From contig NZ_LR134386.1 of the NCBI RefSeq assembly GCF_900637665.1, positions 5,138,501-5,202,500 on the forward strand: a DNA stretch of 64,000 nt. The letters are read 5' to 3'. The notes under the pieces were generated by a model. It was not told the DNA's origin. It did no database searches and worked only from the letters and a program-made list of their open reading frames with translations. Shown in pieces: positions 41,691-50,998 of this stretch. Position numbers and translations under genes: made by a program. Numbering within the stretch: position 1 is the stretch's first letter; each line of letters begins with the position of its first letter. The stretch is from Chryseobacterium nakagawai (GTDB lineage Bacteria > Bacteroidota > Bacteroidia > Flavobacteriales > Weeksellaceae).

Positions 41691-42317
41691 ATGGAAGAAT
41701 TACATTCAGAGGGCCAACAGGCCGAGCCACCCGCACCCAAGATCATTGGTTTAACCGGGGGAATTGGTTCAGGAAAAACTACAGTTGCTAAGTTTATTGA
41801 AGAATTTGGTTTTCCGGTTTATTATTCTGATGACCGGGCAAAAGATATTGTCAATGACAGTGAAGAGCTGAAAATTAAAATCAAGGAACTTCTAGGCGAA
41901 GAATCTTATGATGAAAATGGGTTATATGACAGAAAGTTTGTAGCAGATAAGGTTTTCAATAATAAAGACCTTCTTCAGCACCTAAATGAGATTATTCATC
42001 CTGCAGTACGTATTGATTTTGAGCAATGGGTAAAGCAGCAGACCAAATATCTGGTTTTTAAAGAAACAGCGTTATTATTTGAGCTAAGGCTTAACAGACA
42101 ATGTTATAAGTCTCTTTTGGTAACAGCAGAGGATAATATCCGAATTAAAAGAGTAATGGACAGAGATAACAAAACCTATCGTGAAGTGGAGGCAGTTATG
42201 GAAAAGCAAATGCCTGAAAGGGATAAAATTAAAATGGCAGATTGCATCATTTATAATAATACCAATCTGGAAGAATTAAAAGAACAGACTGAAAAAGTCA
42301 TCTTTGCTATTGAATAA
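41691..42317 (+). CDS. coaE: Dephospho-CoA kinase
   Basis: CoaE phosphorylates dephospho-CoA in the last step of coenzyme A synthesis. The 208-residue protein has the P-loop GLTGGIGSGKTTVA (about 20-33), YYSDDRAKDIV after it, IHPAVRIDFEQW in the lid region and VMDRDNKTYREVE. An extra 15 residues precede the P-loop. It ends the ruvB run; a terminator follows. Confidence 0.95.
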   Translation: MEELHSEGQQAEPPAPKIIGLTGGIGSGKTTVAKFIEEFGFPVYYSDDRAKDIVNDSEELKIKIKELLGEESYDENGLYDRKFVADKVFNNKDLLQHLNEIIHPAVRIDFEQWVKQQTKYLVFKETALLFELRLNRQCYKSLLVTAEDNIRIKRVMDRDNKTYREVEAVMEKQMPERDKIKMADCIIYNNTNLEELKEQTEKVIFAIE

Positions 42318-42351
42318 AAAACGCTTAGAACTTTTACTCCTTTTTAAATAT

Positions 42352-42379
42352 AAAAAGCCCTCATTTCTGAGGGCTTTTT
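42352..42379. terminator. Terminator after coaE
   Basis: AAAAAGCCCTCA/TGAGGGCTTTTT (42352-42363 with 42368-42379) with loop TTTC; it ends the coaE transcript. Confidence 0.9.
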
Positions 42380-42456
42380 CAATATCCATTATATATCATC
42401 TTACAATGGATAAATAACAAATCCAAATATTGTAAAGTGGATCACTGAACAAAAAA

Positions 42457-42484
42457 AATAAGCCTTCATTTCTGAAGGCTTATT
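42457..42484. terminator. Terminator of the T9SS adhesin gene
   Basis: AATAAGCCTTCA/TGAAGGCTTATT (42457-42468 with 42473-42484) with loop TTTC lies just after the leftward gene's stop at 42505. It resembles the coaE terminator in stem and loop. Confidence 0.8.
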
Positions 42485-42504
42485 CTATTTGAAATTTAAA
42501 TTAT

Positions 42505-45500
42505 TTATTCTTTAATAAATTTCTTTTGAGCAGTATTACCATTGTCATCAATATCTATTACGTACACTCCATTAATCAATTTCGTTACATTAATTTCGTT
42601 ATTTAATAGAATACCTTCTACTATGATCTGCCCTGCAGCATTGTAAATTTTATATTTAGCTCTTTTGCTAATATTCTTCACATACAATATTGAACTTACT
42701 GGGTTAGGATAGATCAAGATATCTTTCTGGTTAATTGGATTAGCTACTCCCGGTTTAGAAATTCTTACCGTATAGTCCTCAACTTCTCCATTCTTAACAT
42801 TCATACAGCTTACAGGAACACCATCTCTTTCCATTGCCACTCTCATCACAACATATTTGTAATCTGTTGTACTTACAAAAGCATCTGCCGGTACATTAAA
42901 TTTACCTGATACAGGAGTTGTTGTGTTTGGAGATGAAGTGAATATTTTTTCATAAATATCAAATTCACCATTTCTATCGAAGTCGATCCAAACTGCAATT
43001 CCTTCATTATAAGTTTTTCCTAACCATTTTTTCTCGATGATAATTTCATTATCTGTCGATCCCTGAATTAACTCGATAAACGCTTTAGGAACTCCTGTAT
43101 AATCTGTATAGGTTGATCCTTTTGACTCATTCTCCATTTTATCTTTTCCATTTGGAATAACAGTTACCTTGGAAATATATTCTCCAGTTGAGCTTTCTGA
43201 CTTCATCTTACAGTAAATTACTGTAGGTGTTGTAAAATAGTAAGGAGGAGTATAATTTCCTGGTTTACCACTACAAATATTGACTACCTGCATTTCATAC
43301 TTCGTCATTTCTACAAGGCCATTCAATATAACCGTGTTAACCGCTGTAGGAACTTCTGTCCAACTTGGAATTCCTACTTTTCTGTATCTAAGAAGATATG
43401 TTGCTCCTGGATATGCATCCCATGTAATTTCTGCAGTAGTAGGTAATAGTTGAGTAATTGTCAATCCTGGAGGTGGAATTTCACATATTCTCACCGTTGT
43501 AAACACTTTAGAATTTGAGAAATTATTCCAAGTGGTTTCACCAGCACACTGATTAGCAATCTGAACCTCGTAAGTAACAAACGAATCAAGATTATTTAAC
43601 ACATATGTATTAGGTGAACTTGAAAGAGGAATTTCTGGTTCCCAAGCTGTGGCCCCTACTTTTCTCCATCTCATTTTATATGTTGCACTTATTACTACTG
43701 GATTCCAAGTAATCAAAGCACTTGTTGGAGTAATATTGCTTACGGTTACTGTTGGAGGTGTAGGATCACATCTCGTTGAGAATGTCTTAATTGCAGTAGC
43801 TGTACCTGTAGTACCTCCACAAACAGCAGCCACTTCCACTTCATAAGTTGTTGCCGGGCTTAATCCAGTAAGTGTAAGTGGAACGTTACCTAATACTGCA
43901 GAAGCATATACTTGCGTCCATGTACCAGTTCCTGCTACTCTGTATCTTACAAGGTAAGTTACCGTATTAGCACCACCAGCTAAATTAACAATAGCTGTTG
44001 TATGGGTTATCATAGTAAAGGTCGGTGCATTTGGCATCGCATTACTACACGGTCTGATTCTTACTGCATAATCTTCAACTTCCCCATCAATAGCATTGGC
44101 ACATGCTGTAGGAATAGTTGTACCTGTTGAACGTTTCAATACGACTCTCATCGTAGTTGTATACGGTCCTATATAAGCAGGAGGTGCATTAGGAACATTA
44201 AACAGGCTGGTAACCGGTGTAGTAGTACTAGCTGCAGAAGCAAGAATTCTTTCAGAAGTATCAAACTGTCCGTTTCTGTCAAAGTCAATCCAAACGGCCA
44301 CTGCGTCATTACCTGTTGATCCTGTCCATCCTTTTGCAACAAGAATTTTATTGTCGATAGACCCTGCATCTAAAGTAATAAGAGTTGCCGGGGTTGTATA
44401 GCTTGTATATGAATTCTGAACAGTAGTATTGCTCATAGGCGGCACTCCTGAATTAGCAGATGTAACGGTAACATTTGAAATATGATCGTTATCTCCACTA
44501 CCTGTTACAGGACAATATTGCAGTGGTAATGTCGTAAATTGTACTGAGCTTGAGAAAGCTCCAAAAGTAGTAGTACATTTCGTTGATACCTGTACTTCAT
44601 ATTTGGTTTGCTCTTTCAAAGGAGGAGTTGCAGGTGTAGTGTATATATTCCCTGGTGCAGGAACAGCAGCAACGGTTGTCCAAGTAGGAGTTCCAACCTC
44701 TCTATATCTTAATTGATATGTAGCACCTGTAGAAGCTAACCATGAGAACGTAGCACTCGTATCTGTAATATTTGAAACCGTTATGTTTGTTGGCGGATTC
44801 GTTGTACATACTGGCTCGTCAATTAGTCTTACAGCATAGTCTTCTACTTCCCCTACATTATATGTTCCAAATGATGAACATGGAGCATTAACAGTACCAT
44901 CCATCATTACGACGCGCATACGAGTAAGAAGAGTACCATCATAAGTAGCAATATTAGGTGGAAGTTCTATTTTGAAACCAGCTGCTACAGTTCCCACAGG
45001 GTTTGTAGTACTGCTAGTAGCGTTCACTACTCTTTCAGTTGGTTCAAAAATTCCATTTCTATTTAGGTCAATCCATACTCCCACTCCATAACTAGATGTA
45101 CTTCCAGGCCAGAATTTTGTAATACTAATTTTATTACCTGATGTACCTCTAATCAGAGTAACTAATCTTGTAGGATCAGTAGAATAATCTTTATATCCAT
45201 CATATCCTGAACTACTTACCATTAAAGGTCCATTTGTAGGAGTAACAGTCACTTTACCAATATATCCACTTGGCGTACCTGTAGGAGGTACGTTAGGACA
45301 GTAAGTCAGAGCTAACGTTGTAAACTGAGTACTTGTAGAATATGCTCCCTGAGTACCGCTACAGATTGTTGCAATCTGAACTTCATACAGAGTTCCATCT
45401 ATCAAATTATATAATGGCCAACTGCTTGTTAATGGAGCTGTAATATCAATTACTTTCCAAGCTCCACCTGCTGCTGGTCTGTATTGTAATTTATAAGTAG

Positions 45501-47670
45501 CTCCTATTGCAGGCGTCCATGAAACGATAGCTGTACTTGCTGTAATACTATTTACTTTAATATTAGTAGGAGGTGCAGTTGTACAGGCTACTAATTCTAT
45601 ACCTTTCAGAACAATCTGTGGAATGTTGGCCTGCTTAGTACCCGATGGCGGAGAAGCAGGATCAGGATTAGTACCATCACTAATATATTGTAATCCTCTT
45701 TCAGGCGTTCCTCCGGCAAAAGCTCCCCAATTAGCATATGGAGTTGAAGAATAGGCTGGTGCATTTTCATCTACCGCCACTACAATATTACTTGTTCCGT
45801 CCCAAAGCAAAGGAGTTGTTAATGGTATAGTTACCCAAGTCCCTGCCGTCATTGTAGGTAAAATTCCTGACCAAACCGGTTTCAATGAAGAGATTGGTAC
45901 CCAGCTTGAGGTTGTTGCAAAATTATTCTGTGTAGTATTCCCCATATAAACTACCCACTCATTGTATTTACTCTGATCAGGAGCAGGATTATCTACATAG
46001 AATTTAAGTTCAGTAATGAATTTATTTTGCCCAACAGCTGCTGACACTTCGGAAGCTTTATAAATTTGCTGAGAATAATTATATCCCCAGTTTGAATTTA
46101 CTGGAAGTTGAGTACTCTTACCACTACCAGATCCTATTTGCCCTAATTGAAATTGAGGTCCTGGAGTCCAAGCACTTCTATCTGTAGAAGTACAAACCGC
46201 TCTTACCCACCAATAATAAGTAGTTCCCGCAACTAGTGGAGATAACGGTATAGAGGTTCCTGAAGTAATAGCACCTTGTGTAGTAGGATTATTTGTAGGA
46301 GCTATACCAGTGGTATTGTAATACACTTCATATCCTCCTGCAGGGGCAGAAGGTGATGCTGGCCAGGTAACAACGGCACTGTTAGATGTCATTGACATTA
46401 TTGAACCGGCTGTTGTTGCACCTGCTGCAAGAGGAACTGGCAGACATGTAGGTGGTGTTGCAAAAGATTTTGGAATAATATTCCAAGTACTTTGATCTGT
46501 TGCACTACATCTTGCTCTTACCCATACATAATAAGTTGTATCAGGAAGTAAAGGACTTAATGTTGCCGTTGTTCCTGTTGGAACATTTTGCGATGGCAAA
46601 GTAGTACCATTAGGTGCAGCACCTGTGGTATTGTAATAAATATCATATCCTTCCGCCGGGGTATAACCAAATGAAGTCCAGTTAATCACCCCAGTTGTTG
46701 GTGTAATCGTTCCCGTTGTGATTGTTCCAGAAGTAGGCATCGCCGGGCATGTTGCCGGTGTAGCAAATGATAATGGTGTAGACCATTCACTTTGTTCTGT
46801 TGCACTACATTTCGCTCTTACCCAAACATAATAGGTTGTCAATGGAGTTAATGGTCCGATAGTCGCAGTTGGCGCACCTGGTGGAACAGTTAAATTAGGT
46901 GTTGATCCTGCTACTGGCGGTACATTCGTTGTATTATAAAATACGTCATATCCCGCTGCCGGAGCAGGTACGTACGCAGTCCAATTGATTACAGCATTTG
47001 TTGCGGTAACCGCTCCTGTACTTATTGATCCTCCCGGAGGCATAGGTAAACATGCGGGTGGTGTACCGAAAGTCATCTGAATATTTGGTCTGTTACTGGT
47101 AACTGTTCCGGTTTTAGTCGTAGGAGGCGTACTATCCTGCTCAATATACATGTGTCCTGATGTAACACTAGAGTAAGCAATCTTTGCTCCTGTACTAAAT
47201 GATCCAGAACCACCATAATTGGTTTCAACAAGTACCATTAGGTTGTCTATTCCATTATAAGTATAAGGAAGCTGTAACGGAACAGTATACCATCCTATAG
47301 GTATAAGGCCTACACTTCCACTATATAACAATGTAGCTCCGGTAGTTAAAGTATTCCAGCTTTGCGCTGTCATAGTGGTTGTAGTTCCTACCGGTTTTAT
47401 ATAAACCTTTACCGGCATTCCAATATTGGAAACTCCGGTAGAATTCCATCCCAGGGATAGAATACTTCCTGTAGTTCCAATTTCAGCTGCCGTGTAAATA
47501 GATGCAGAACGTTCAAACCCCCAAGTAGCTCCTAAAGGATACTTTTGGGTAGACGTTCCGGTACCAATTGTAATGGTTTGAGCCTGTATGGACAATCCGA
47601 TGACCATACAGAGCAATGCAATGAGCACCTTAAAAGGTCGGCTCATTTTACAGAGTAAAAGTCCACTCAT
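42505..47670 (-). CDS. T9SS-secreted fibronectin type III/GEVED adhesin
   Basis: The 1,721-residue protein has a signal peptide (hydrophobic VLIALLCMVIGLSIQAQ; ATG at 47670 or 47646). An N-terminal module (ATWGFERSASIYTAAEIG) recurs near residue 530 (SNWGYNYSQQIYKASEV). Between and after these are fibronectin type III-like repeats with Y-x-V-W-V-R-A and TYYVWVRARCSA motifs. Three GEVED domains end in GEVEDYAVRL, GEVEDYAVRI and GEVEDYTVRI. The C-terminus (LIYPNPVSSILYV... GVYVIDI) is a type A T9SS sorting domain, so it is exported by the Bacteroidetes type IX system to the cell surface. Adhesion or binding is inferred. Confidence 0.92.
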   Translation of the reverse strand: MSGLLLCKMSRPFKVLIALLCMVIGLSIQAQTITIGTGTSTQKYPLGATWGFERSASIYTAAEIGTTGSILSLGWNSTGVSNIGMPVKVYIKPVGTTTTMTAQSWNTLTTGATLLYSGSVGLIPIGWYTVPLQLPYTYNGIDNLMVLVETNYGGSGSFSTGAKIAYSSVTSGHMYIEQDSTPPTTKTGTVTSNRPNIQMTFGTPPACLPMPPGGSISTGAVTATNAVINWTAYVPAPAAGYDVFYNTTNVPPVAGSTPNLTVPPGAPTATIGPLTPLTTYYVWVRAKCSATEQSEWSTPLSFATPATCPAMPTSGTITTGTITPTTGVINWTSFGYTPAEGYDIYYNTTGAAPNGTTLPSQNVPTGTTATLSPLLPDTTYYVWVRARCSATDQSTWNIIPKSFATPPTCLPVPLAAGATTAGSIMSMTSNSAVVTWPASPSAPAGGYEVYYNTTGIAPTNNPTTQGAITSGTSIPLSPLVAGTTYYWWVRAVCTSTDRSAWTPGPQFQLGQIGSGSGKSTQLPVNSNWGYNYSQQIYKASEVSAAVGQNKFITELKFYVDNPAPDQSKYNEWVVYMGNTTQNNFATTSSWVPISSLKPVWSGILPTMTAGTWVTIPLTTPLLWDGTSNIVVAVDENAPAYSSTPYANWGAFAGGTPERGLQYISDGTNPDPASPPSGTKQANIPQIVLKGIELVACTTAPPTNIKVNSITASTAIVSWTPAIGATYKLQYRPAAGGAWKVIDITAPLTSSWPLYNLIDGTLYEVQIATICSGTQGAYSTSTQFTTLALTYCPNVPPTGTPSGYIGKVTVTPTNGPLMVSSSGYDGYKDYSTDPTRLVTLIRGTSGNKISITKFWPGSTSSYGVGVWIDLNRNGIFEPTERVVNATSSTTNPVGTVAAGFKIELPPNIATYDGTLLTRMRVVMMDGTVNAPCSSFGTYNVGEVEDYAVRLIDEPVCTTNPPTNITVSNITDTSATFSWLASTGATYQLRYREVGTPTWTTVAAVPAPGNIYTTPATPPLKEQTKYEVQVSTKCTTTFGAFSSSVQFTTLPLQYCPVTGSGDNDHISNVTVTSANSGVPPMSNTTVQNSYTSYTTPATLITLDAGSIDNKILVAKGWTGSTGNDAVAVWIDFDRNGQFDTSERILASAASTTTPVTSLFNVPNAPPAYIGPYTTTMRVVLKRSTGTTIPTACANAIDGEVEDYAVRIRPCSNAMPNAPTFTMITHTTAIVNLAGGANTVTYLVRYRVAGTGTWTQVYASAVLGNVPLTLTGLSPATTYEVEVAAVCGGTTGTATAIKTFSTRCDPTPPTVTVSNITPTSALITWNPVVISATYKMRWRKVGATAWEPEIPLSSSPNTYVLNNLDSFVTYEVQIANQCAGETTWNNFSNSKVFTTVRICEIPPPGLTITQLLPTTAEITWDAYPGATYLLRYRKVGIPSWTEVPTAVNTVILNGLVEMTKYEMQVVNICSGKPGNYTPPYYFTTPTVIYCKMKSESSTGEYISKVTVIPNGKDKMENESKGSTYTDYTGVPKAFIELIQGSTDNEIIIEKKWLGKTYNEGIAVWIDFDRNGEFDIYEKIFTSSPNTTTPVSGKFNVPADAFVSTTDYKYVVMRVAMERDGVPVSCMNVKNGEVEDYTVRISKPGVANPINQKDILIYPNPVSSILYVKNISKRAKYKIYNAAGQIIVEGILLNNEINVTKLINGVYVIDIDDNGNTAQKKFIKE

Positions 47671-48275
47671 ATTTTTTAAATTTAATAATGATAACGATAA
47701 TTAAGAATTATAGTATTTCGCATTTTATGAGGTTGATTCACAATTCTGAAACCTCATTATTTACAGAAAATCTGTAGTAAAAAGAATAATTTTATCTCAT
47801 AAGCTAATATTTTATTATTTACACAAATCTAATGATTTTTTCATTATAATATATCTATTAAAATGTTTTTTTGAAAAAGTTAAGCAACATTATCCTATAT
47901 AATTGAAAATAAAAAATAAATCAAAATAACACATATTCACCATCATTTAGCATCATTATTAATCTTTAATGAATTTTATATCTTCTAAAATATTATTATT
48001 TTTTATAGCAATAGTTCGTTTTAATTTTAACGTTTAATACTCATTTATATTATTATTACTAATCCATTATTTTTACGATTTAATCTACCACATCATATAT
48101 TACAAACATTTTTCACGATAAAACTTTACAATATTTACGATACCGTTTATGAGATTAAAATAAATTCTGAGATTGCGATCTTTTATGACTTTACTTCATG
48201 GTGAAACTCCAAATGTTAATTTAAAAATGTTTTCTAACCAGTACCTTTTCCTTAATGGTAATCCTCATAAAAACA
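47671..48275. other. Intergenic region upstream of the adhesin gene
   Basis: About 600 bp of very AT-rich DNA without a gene. ATGAGGTT (47727-47734) and AACCTCAT (47750-47757) form a hairpin in the adhesin leader. No clear TAnnTTTG box is found upstream of the start. Confidence 0.5.
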
Positions 48276-48306
48276 AATAAGCCTTGGGAAATTCCCAAGG
48301 CTTATT
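48276..48306. terminator. Terminator of the DUF6048 gene
   Basis: AATAAGCCTTGGGAA/TTCCCAAGGCTTATT (48276-48290 with 48292-48306), a nearly perfect long hairpin after the leftward gene ending at 48340. Its base AATAAGCCTT equals that of the adhesin terminator at 42457. Confidence 0.75.
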
Positions 48307-48339
48307 GATATGATAAACAATTTATTTAATGAATGTTGA

Positions 48340-49005
48340 TTAGAATTTATAGGCAATATTCCATGCGAAACCCATATTAAATTTTGAAGAGCTTTTTCCA
48401 AATCCTGGAATAATCATTGGAGAGATATCGTCCTGTTTGGAAGTGTAAACTAAATAACGAGGTTGCAGATTTACATCTATATAAAAATTAGAGTCGAATA
48501 GTTGTACTCTTCCTCCTAAAGTACCTTCCAGCCAGAAAGAAGATTGTGATGACGCAGGAAAAGCCACAGAAGAGTTACTTCCTCCATATCCTCTAACAGG
48601 GATAGCCATATATTCCTGGTTATAAAATGATCCGCCTACTTTTCCACCTGCATAGAACCCATTGAATTCATTTTCTTTATCCGTAGCCAGCATATAAAAT
48701 GCTCCAAGTTTAACAAACGGGCCATTTACTTTAGCATCATAGCCATTTTTCTGATATATATTTTTCTCGAAACCAGCTTCTGCAATAGCGTGAACATTTC
48801 CATTAATTTTTGAGGAAATAAATCCCTGATACAGTTTTCTGTCTGAAAAAAATCCAACACCTGCATTCAAAACATCAAACCCAACCATAAAATTCGGTTC
48901 ATACTTCCAATGAGGCTTTTTTATTTCTTCTTTCTTTTCCTCCTGCGCACAGATTAAGATTCCTAACAGGCTAAAAAATAAGGTAAAGATTAGTCTTGTC
49001 TTCAT
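48340..49005 (-). CDS. DUF6048-type outer-membrane beta-barrel-like protein
   Basis: The 221-residue protein has a signal peptide (about 21 residues, ending CAQ) and alternating aromatic strands (NFMVGFDVLNAGVGFFSD, GAFYMLATDK, FYAGGKVGGSFYN, FNMGFAWNIAYKF), typical of a small outer-membrane barrel ending in an aromatic residue. I recognise it as DUF6048, found with DUF6452 and rlmD in Flavobacteriia. The start overlaps the DUF6452 gene by 35 bp. Confidence 0.75.
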   Translation of the reverse strand: MKTRLIFTLFFSLLGILICAQEEKKEEIKKPHWKYEPNFMVGFDVLNAGVGFFSDRKLYQGFISSKINGNVHAIAEAGFEKNIYQKNGYDAKVNGPFVKLGAFYMLATDKENEFNGFYAGGKVGGSFYNQEYMAIPVRGYGGSNSSVAFPASSQSSFWLEGTLGGRVQLFDSNFYIDVNLQPRYLVYTSKQDDISPMIIPGFGKSSSKFNMGFAWNIAYKF

Positions 49006-49447
49006 TCAATATTTGATTTTGTCCATTTTCCACATTTTGAACCGGATCAGCAGTTATTAATGCTGAGCTTACATTCTCATATGTTTTTTTAGCACCACAT
49101 CCGGGAGAGACATAGGTAGCCTTTGTAGTGTATGTTACTCTTACTTTTGATTCTTTACTTTTAGTAGATGTTTTAAAATAAATATCCGTATAAGGAGAAT
49201 CATCCACTCTCAAAGGAATAAGCCTTGAATCAATATTTTTCAGCCATCCCAGATCTACCTTCCCTGAGCCATAATCTACAGCCACAGATAATGAATCCAG
49301 CGTTCTCTCCTTTCCCGAATCTGCTGTTTTAAAAGCAACCTTCATTCTTGGTGTACCTTCACCGCTTTCACAGATGTCATCATCGCTGCCACATGAAAAG
49401 AACATTCCAACCAAGCAAAGCATTATGAGAAATTTAAAATACTTCAT
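48971..49447 (-). CDS. DUF6452-type lipoprotein
   Basis: The 158-residue protein has a lipobox FFSC (Cys19) after a short signal peptide and an acidic DDDICESGEG start of the mature part. The remainder is beta-rich with a GCGAKKTYE segment. It is the partner gene of DUF6048 in Flavobacteriia and is located between rlmD and DUF6048. Function is unknown; outer-membrane assembly is a guess from the partner. Confidence 0.78.
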   Translation of the reverse strand: MKYFKFLIMLCLVGMFFSCGSDDDICESGEGTPRMKVAFKTADSGKERTLDSLSVAVDYGSGKVDLGWLKNIDSRLIPLRVDDSPYTDIYFKTSTKSKESKVRVTYTTKATYVSPGCGAKKTYENVSSALITADPVQNVENGQNQILNEDKTNLYLIF

Positions 49448-49477
49448 ACTAAAGATTTGAACTCAAATTTAATTAAT

Positions 49478-50890
49478 TTATTTTTTAATCAGCAATGCTA
49501 TATTTTCCACATGATGCGTTTGTGGGAACATATCAACCGGTAATATCTTTACTACAGTATAGTGTTCTTTCATCAATGCCAGATCTCTCGCCTGAGTTGC
49601 TGAATTACAACTTACATACACTACTTTCTCCGGAGCTAATTTCAAGATTTGCTCTACTACTTTTTGGTGCATTCCATCTCTTGGAGGATCCGTAATCAGG
49701 ACATCTGCTTTAGGATGATTCTCCATAAATTCGTCGTTAAAGACATTTTTCATATCTCCACAATAGAAAGTTGTATTGGTAAGACCATTTAATTCAGCAT
49801 GCTCAATGGCTGCATTAATGGCTTCCTGAACAGATTCTATCCCAATTACCTGTTTTGCATTTCTTGCCACATACTGAGCAATGGTTCCTGTTCCGGTATA
49901 TAAGTCATATACCACTTCATCTCCTTTTAGATCTGCAAACTCAAGGGTTTTTCTGTATAACTCCAAAGCCTGCTTATAGTTGGTCTGGAAGAATGATTTT
50001 GGTCCGATTTTAAACTTCAGCCCGTCCATTTCTTCCATTAAATATCCCTCACCAAAATATACATTAATATCCAGATCATAGATTGAGTCATTGGCTTTTG
50101 GATTAATAGCATATACTAATGTTTTGATCTGTGGAAACTTCTCCAGAATGAAGGCGAAAAGTTTCTCTCTGTTTTCTTTTTCTTCTCTAAATAGCTGGAA
50201 TAATACCATCCATTCTCCTTTAGAGTTTTGTCTCATCATTAAGGTTCTAAGGAATCCTTCATGGTTTCTTACATCAAAGAAATCTAGTCCGTTTTCAACA
50301 GCATATCCTTTTACAGCCAATCTTATTGCATTGGATGGATCTTCCTGCAGGAAACATTCTTTTAGGTCTAAAATCTTACTCCACATTCCCGGAATATGGA
50401 ATCCTAAAGCGTCTTTACTTCCGAAATTCTCTTCAGAACTGATCTCATACTGAGTAAGCCATCTTGCATTGGAGAAAGAAAACTCCATTTTATTTCTATA
50501 AAAATACTGTTCTTGTGAACCTAGAATGGATACAGTTTCGAAATCTTCGATCCCTCCAATTCTTTTGATATTGTTATATACTTCTTCCTGTTTAAAATCA
50601 AGTTGTTTTTCATAGCTCATATTTTGCCACTTACACCCACCGCAAGTTCCAAAGTGAACACATTTTGGTTCTGTTCTGAAAGGAGATTTTTCCAAAACAT
50701 CTACTGCTTCTCCTTCATAATATTTGGATTTGGCTTTTTTCACTCTTACATTCACAATATCTCCCGGAATTGCTCCTGAAACCAATACTGTTTTTCCGTC
50801 TTCTGTTTTTCCGATAGCCACTCCTTTTGCTCCGGCAGTTAACAGCTTTATATTTTCAAGAACTAAATTTTTCTTATTCTTTCTGCTCAT
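49478..50890 (-). CDS. rlmD: 23S rRNA (uracil-1939-C5)-methyltransferase RlmD
   Basis: RlmD methylates U1939 of 23S rRNA with SAM. From the ATG at 50890 it is 470 residues: a TRAM domain (ENIKLLTAGAKGVAIGKTED...), Fe-S cysteines in CVHFGTCGGCKWQNM (about 74-88), SAM motif VYDLYTGTGTIAQYVA (about 325-340), DPPRDGMH (about 398) and the catalytic Cys in VYVSCNSATQ (about 421). Upstream frame to 50941 adds 17 residues that the family lacks. Confidence 0.94.
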   Translation of the reverse strand: MSRKNKKNLVLENIKLLTAGAKGVAIGKTEDGKTVLVSGAIPGDIVNVRVKKAKSKYYEGEAVDVLEKSPFRTEPKCVHFGTCGGCKWQNMSYEKQLDFKQEEVYNNIKRIGGIEDFETVSILGSQEQYFYRNKMEFSFSNARWLTQYEISSEENFGSKDALGFHIPGMWSKILDLKECFLQEDPSNAIRLAVKGYAVENGLDFFDVRNHEGFLRTLMMRQNSKGEWMVLFQLFREEKENREKLFAFILEKFPQIKTLVYAINPKANDSIYDLDINVYFGEGYLMEEMDGLKFKIGPKSFFQTNYKQALELYRKTLEFADLKGDEVVYDLYTGTGTIAQYVARNAKQVIGIESVQEAINAAIEHAELNGLTNTTFYCGDMKNVFNDEFMENHPKADVLITDPPRDGMHQKVVEQILKLAPEKVVYVSCNSATQARDLALMKEHYTVVKILPVDMFPQTHHVENIALLIKK

Positions 50891-50944
50891 TCTAAAATTT
50901 TCTATTTTCCTAATTGAAACTTTAAAAGTTTCATTTTGCAAAAA

Positions 50945-50978
50945 TACAATAAAAAAAACCTTATCCGAGGATAAGGTT
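50945..50978 (-). terminator. Terminator of the thioredoxin-fold lipoprotein gene
   Basis: AACCTTATCC/GGATAAGGTT (50957-50966 with 50969-50978) is followed by eight T on the minus strand, 20 bp after the stop at 50999. Confidence 0.85.
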
Positions 50979-50998
50979 CTGATCTATATTAAAGTTTA

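Noticed and set aside
48169..48275. Possible short RNA before the DUF6048 terminator
   Set aside because: No stem or conserved motif beyond the terminator hairpin can be seen.
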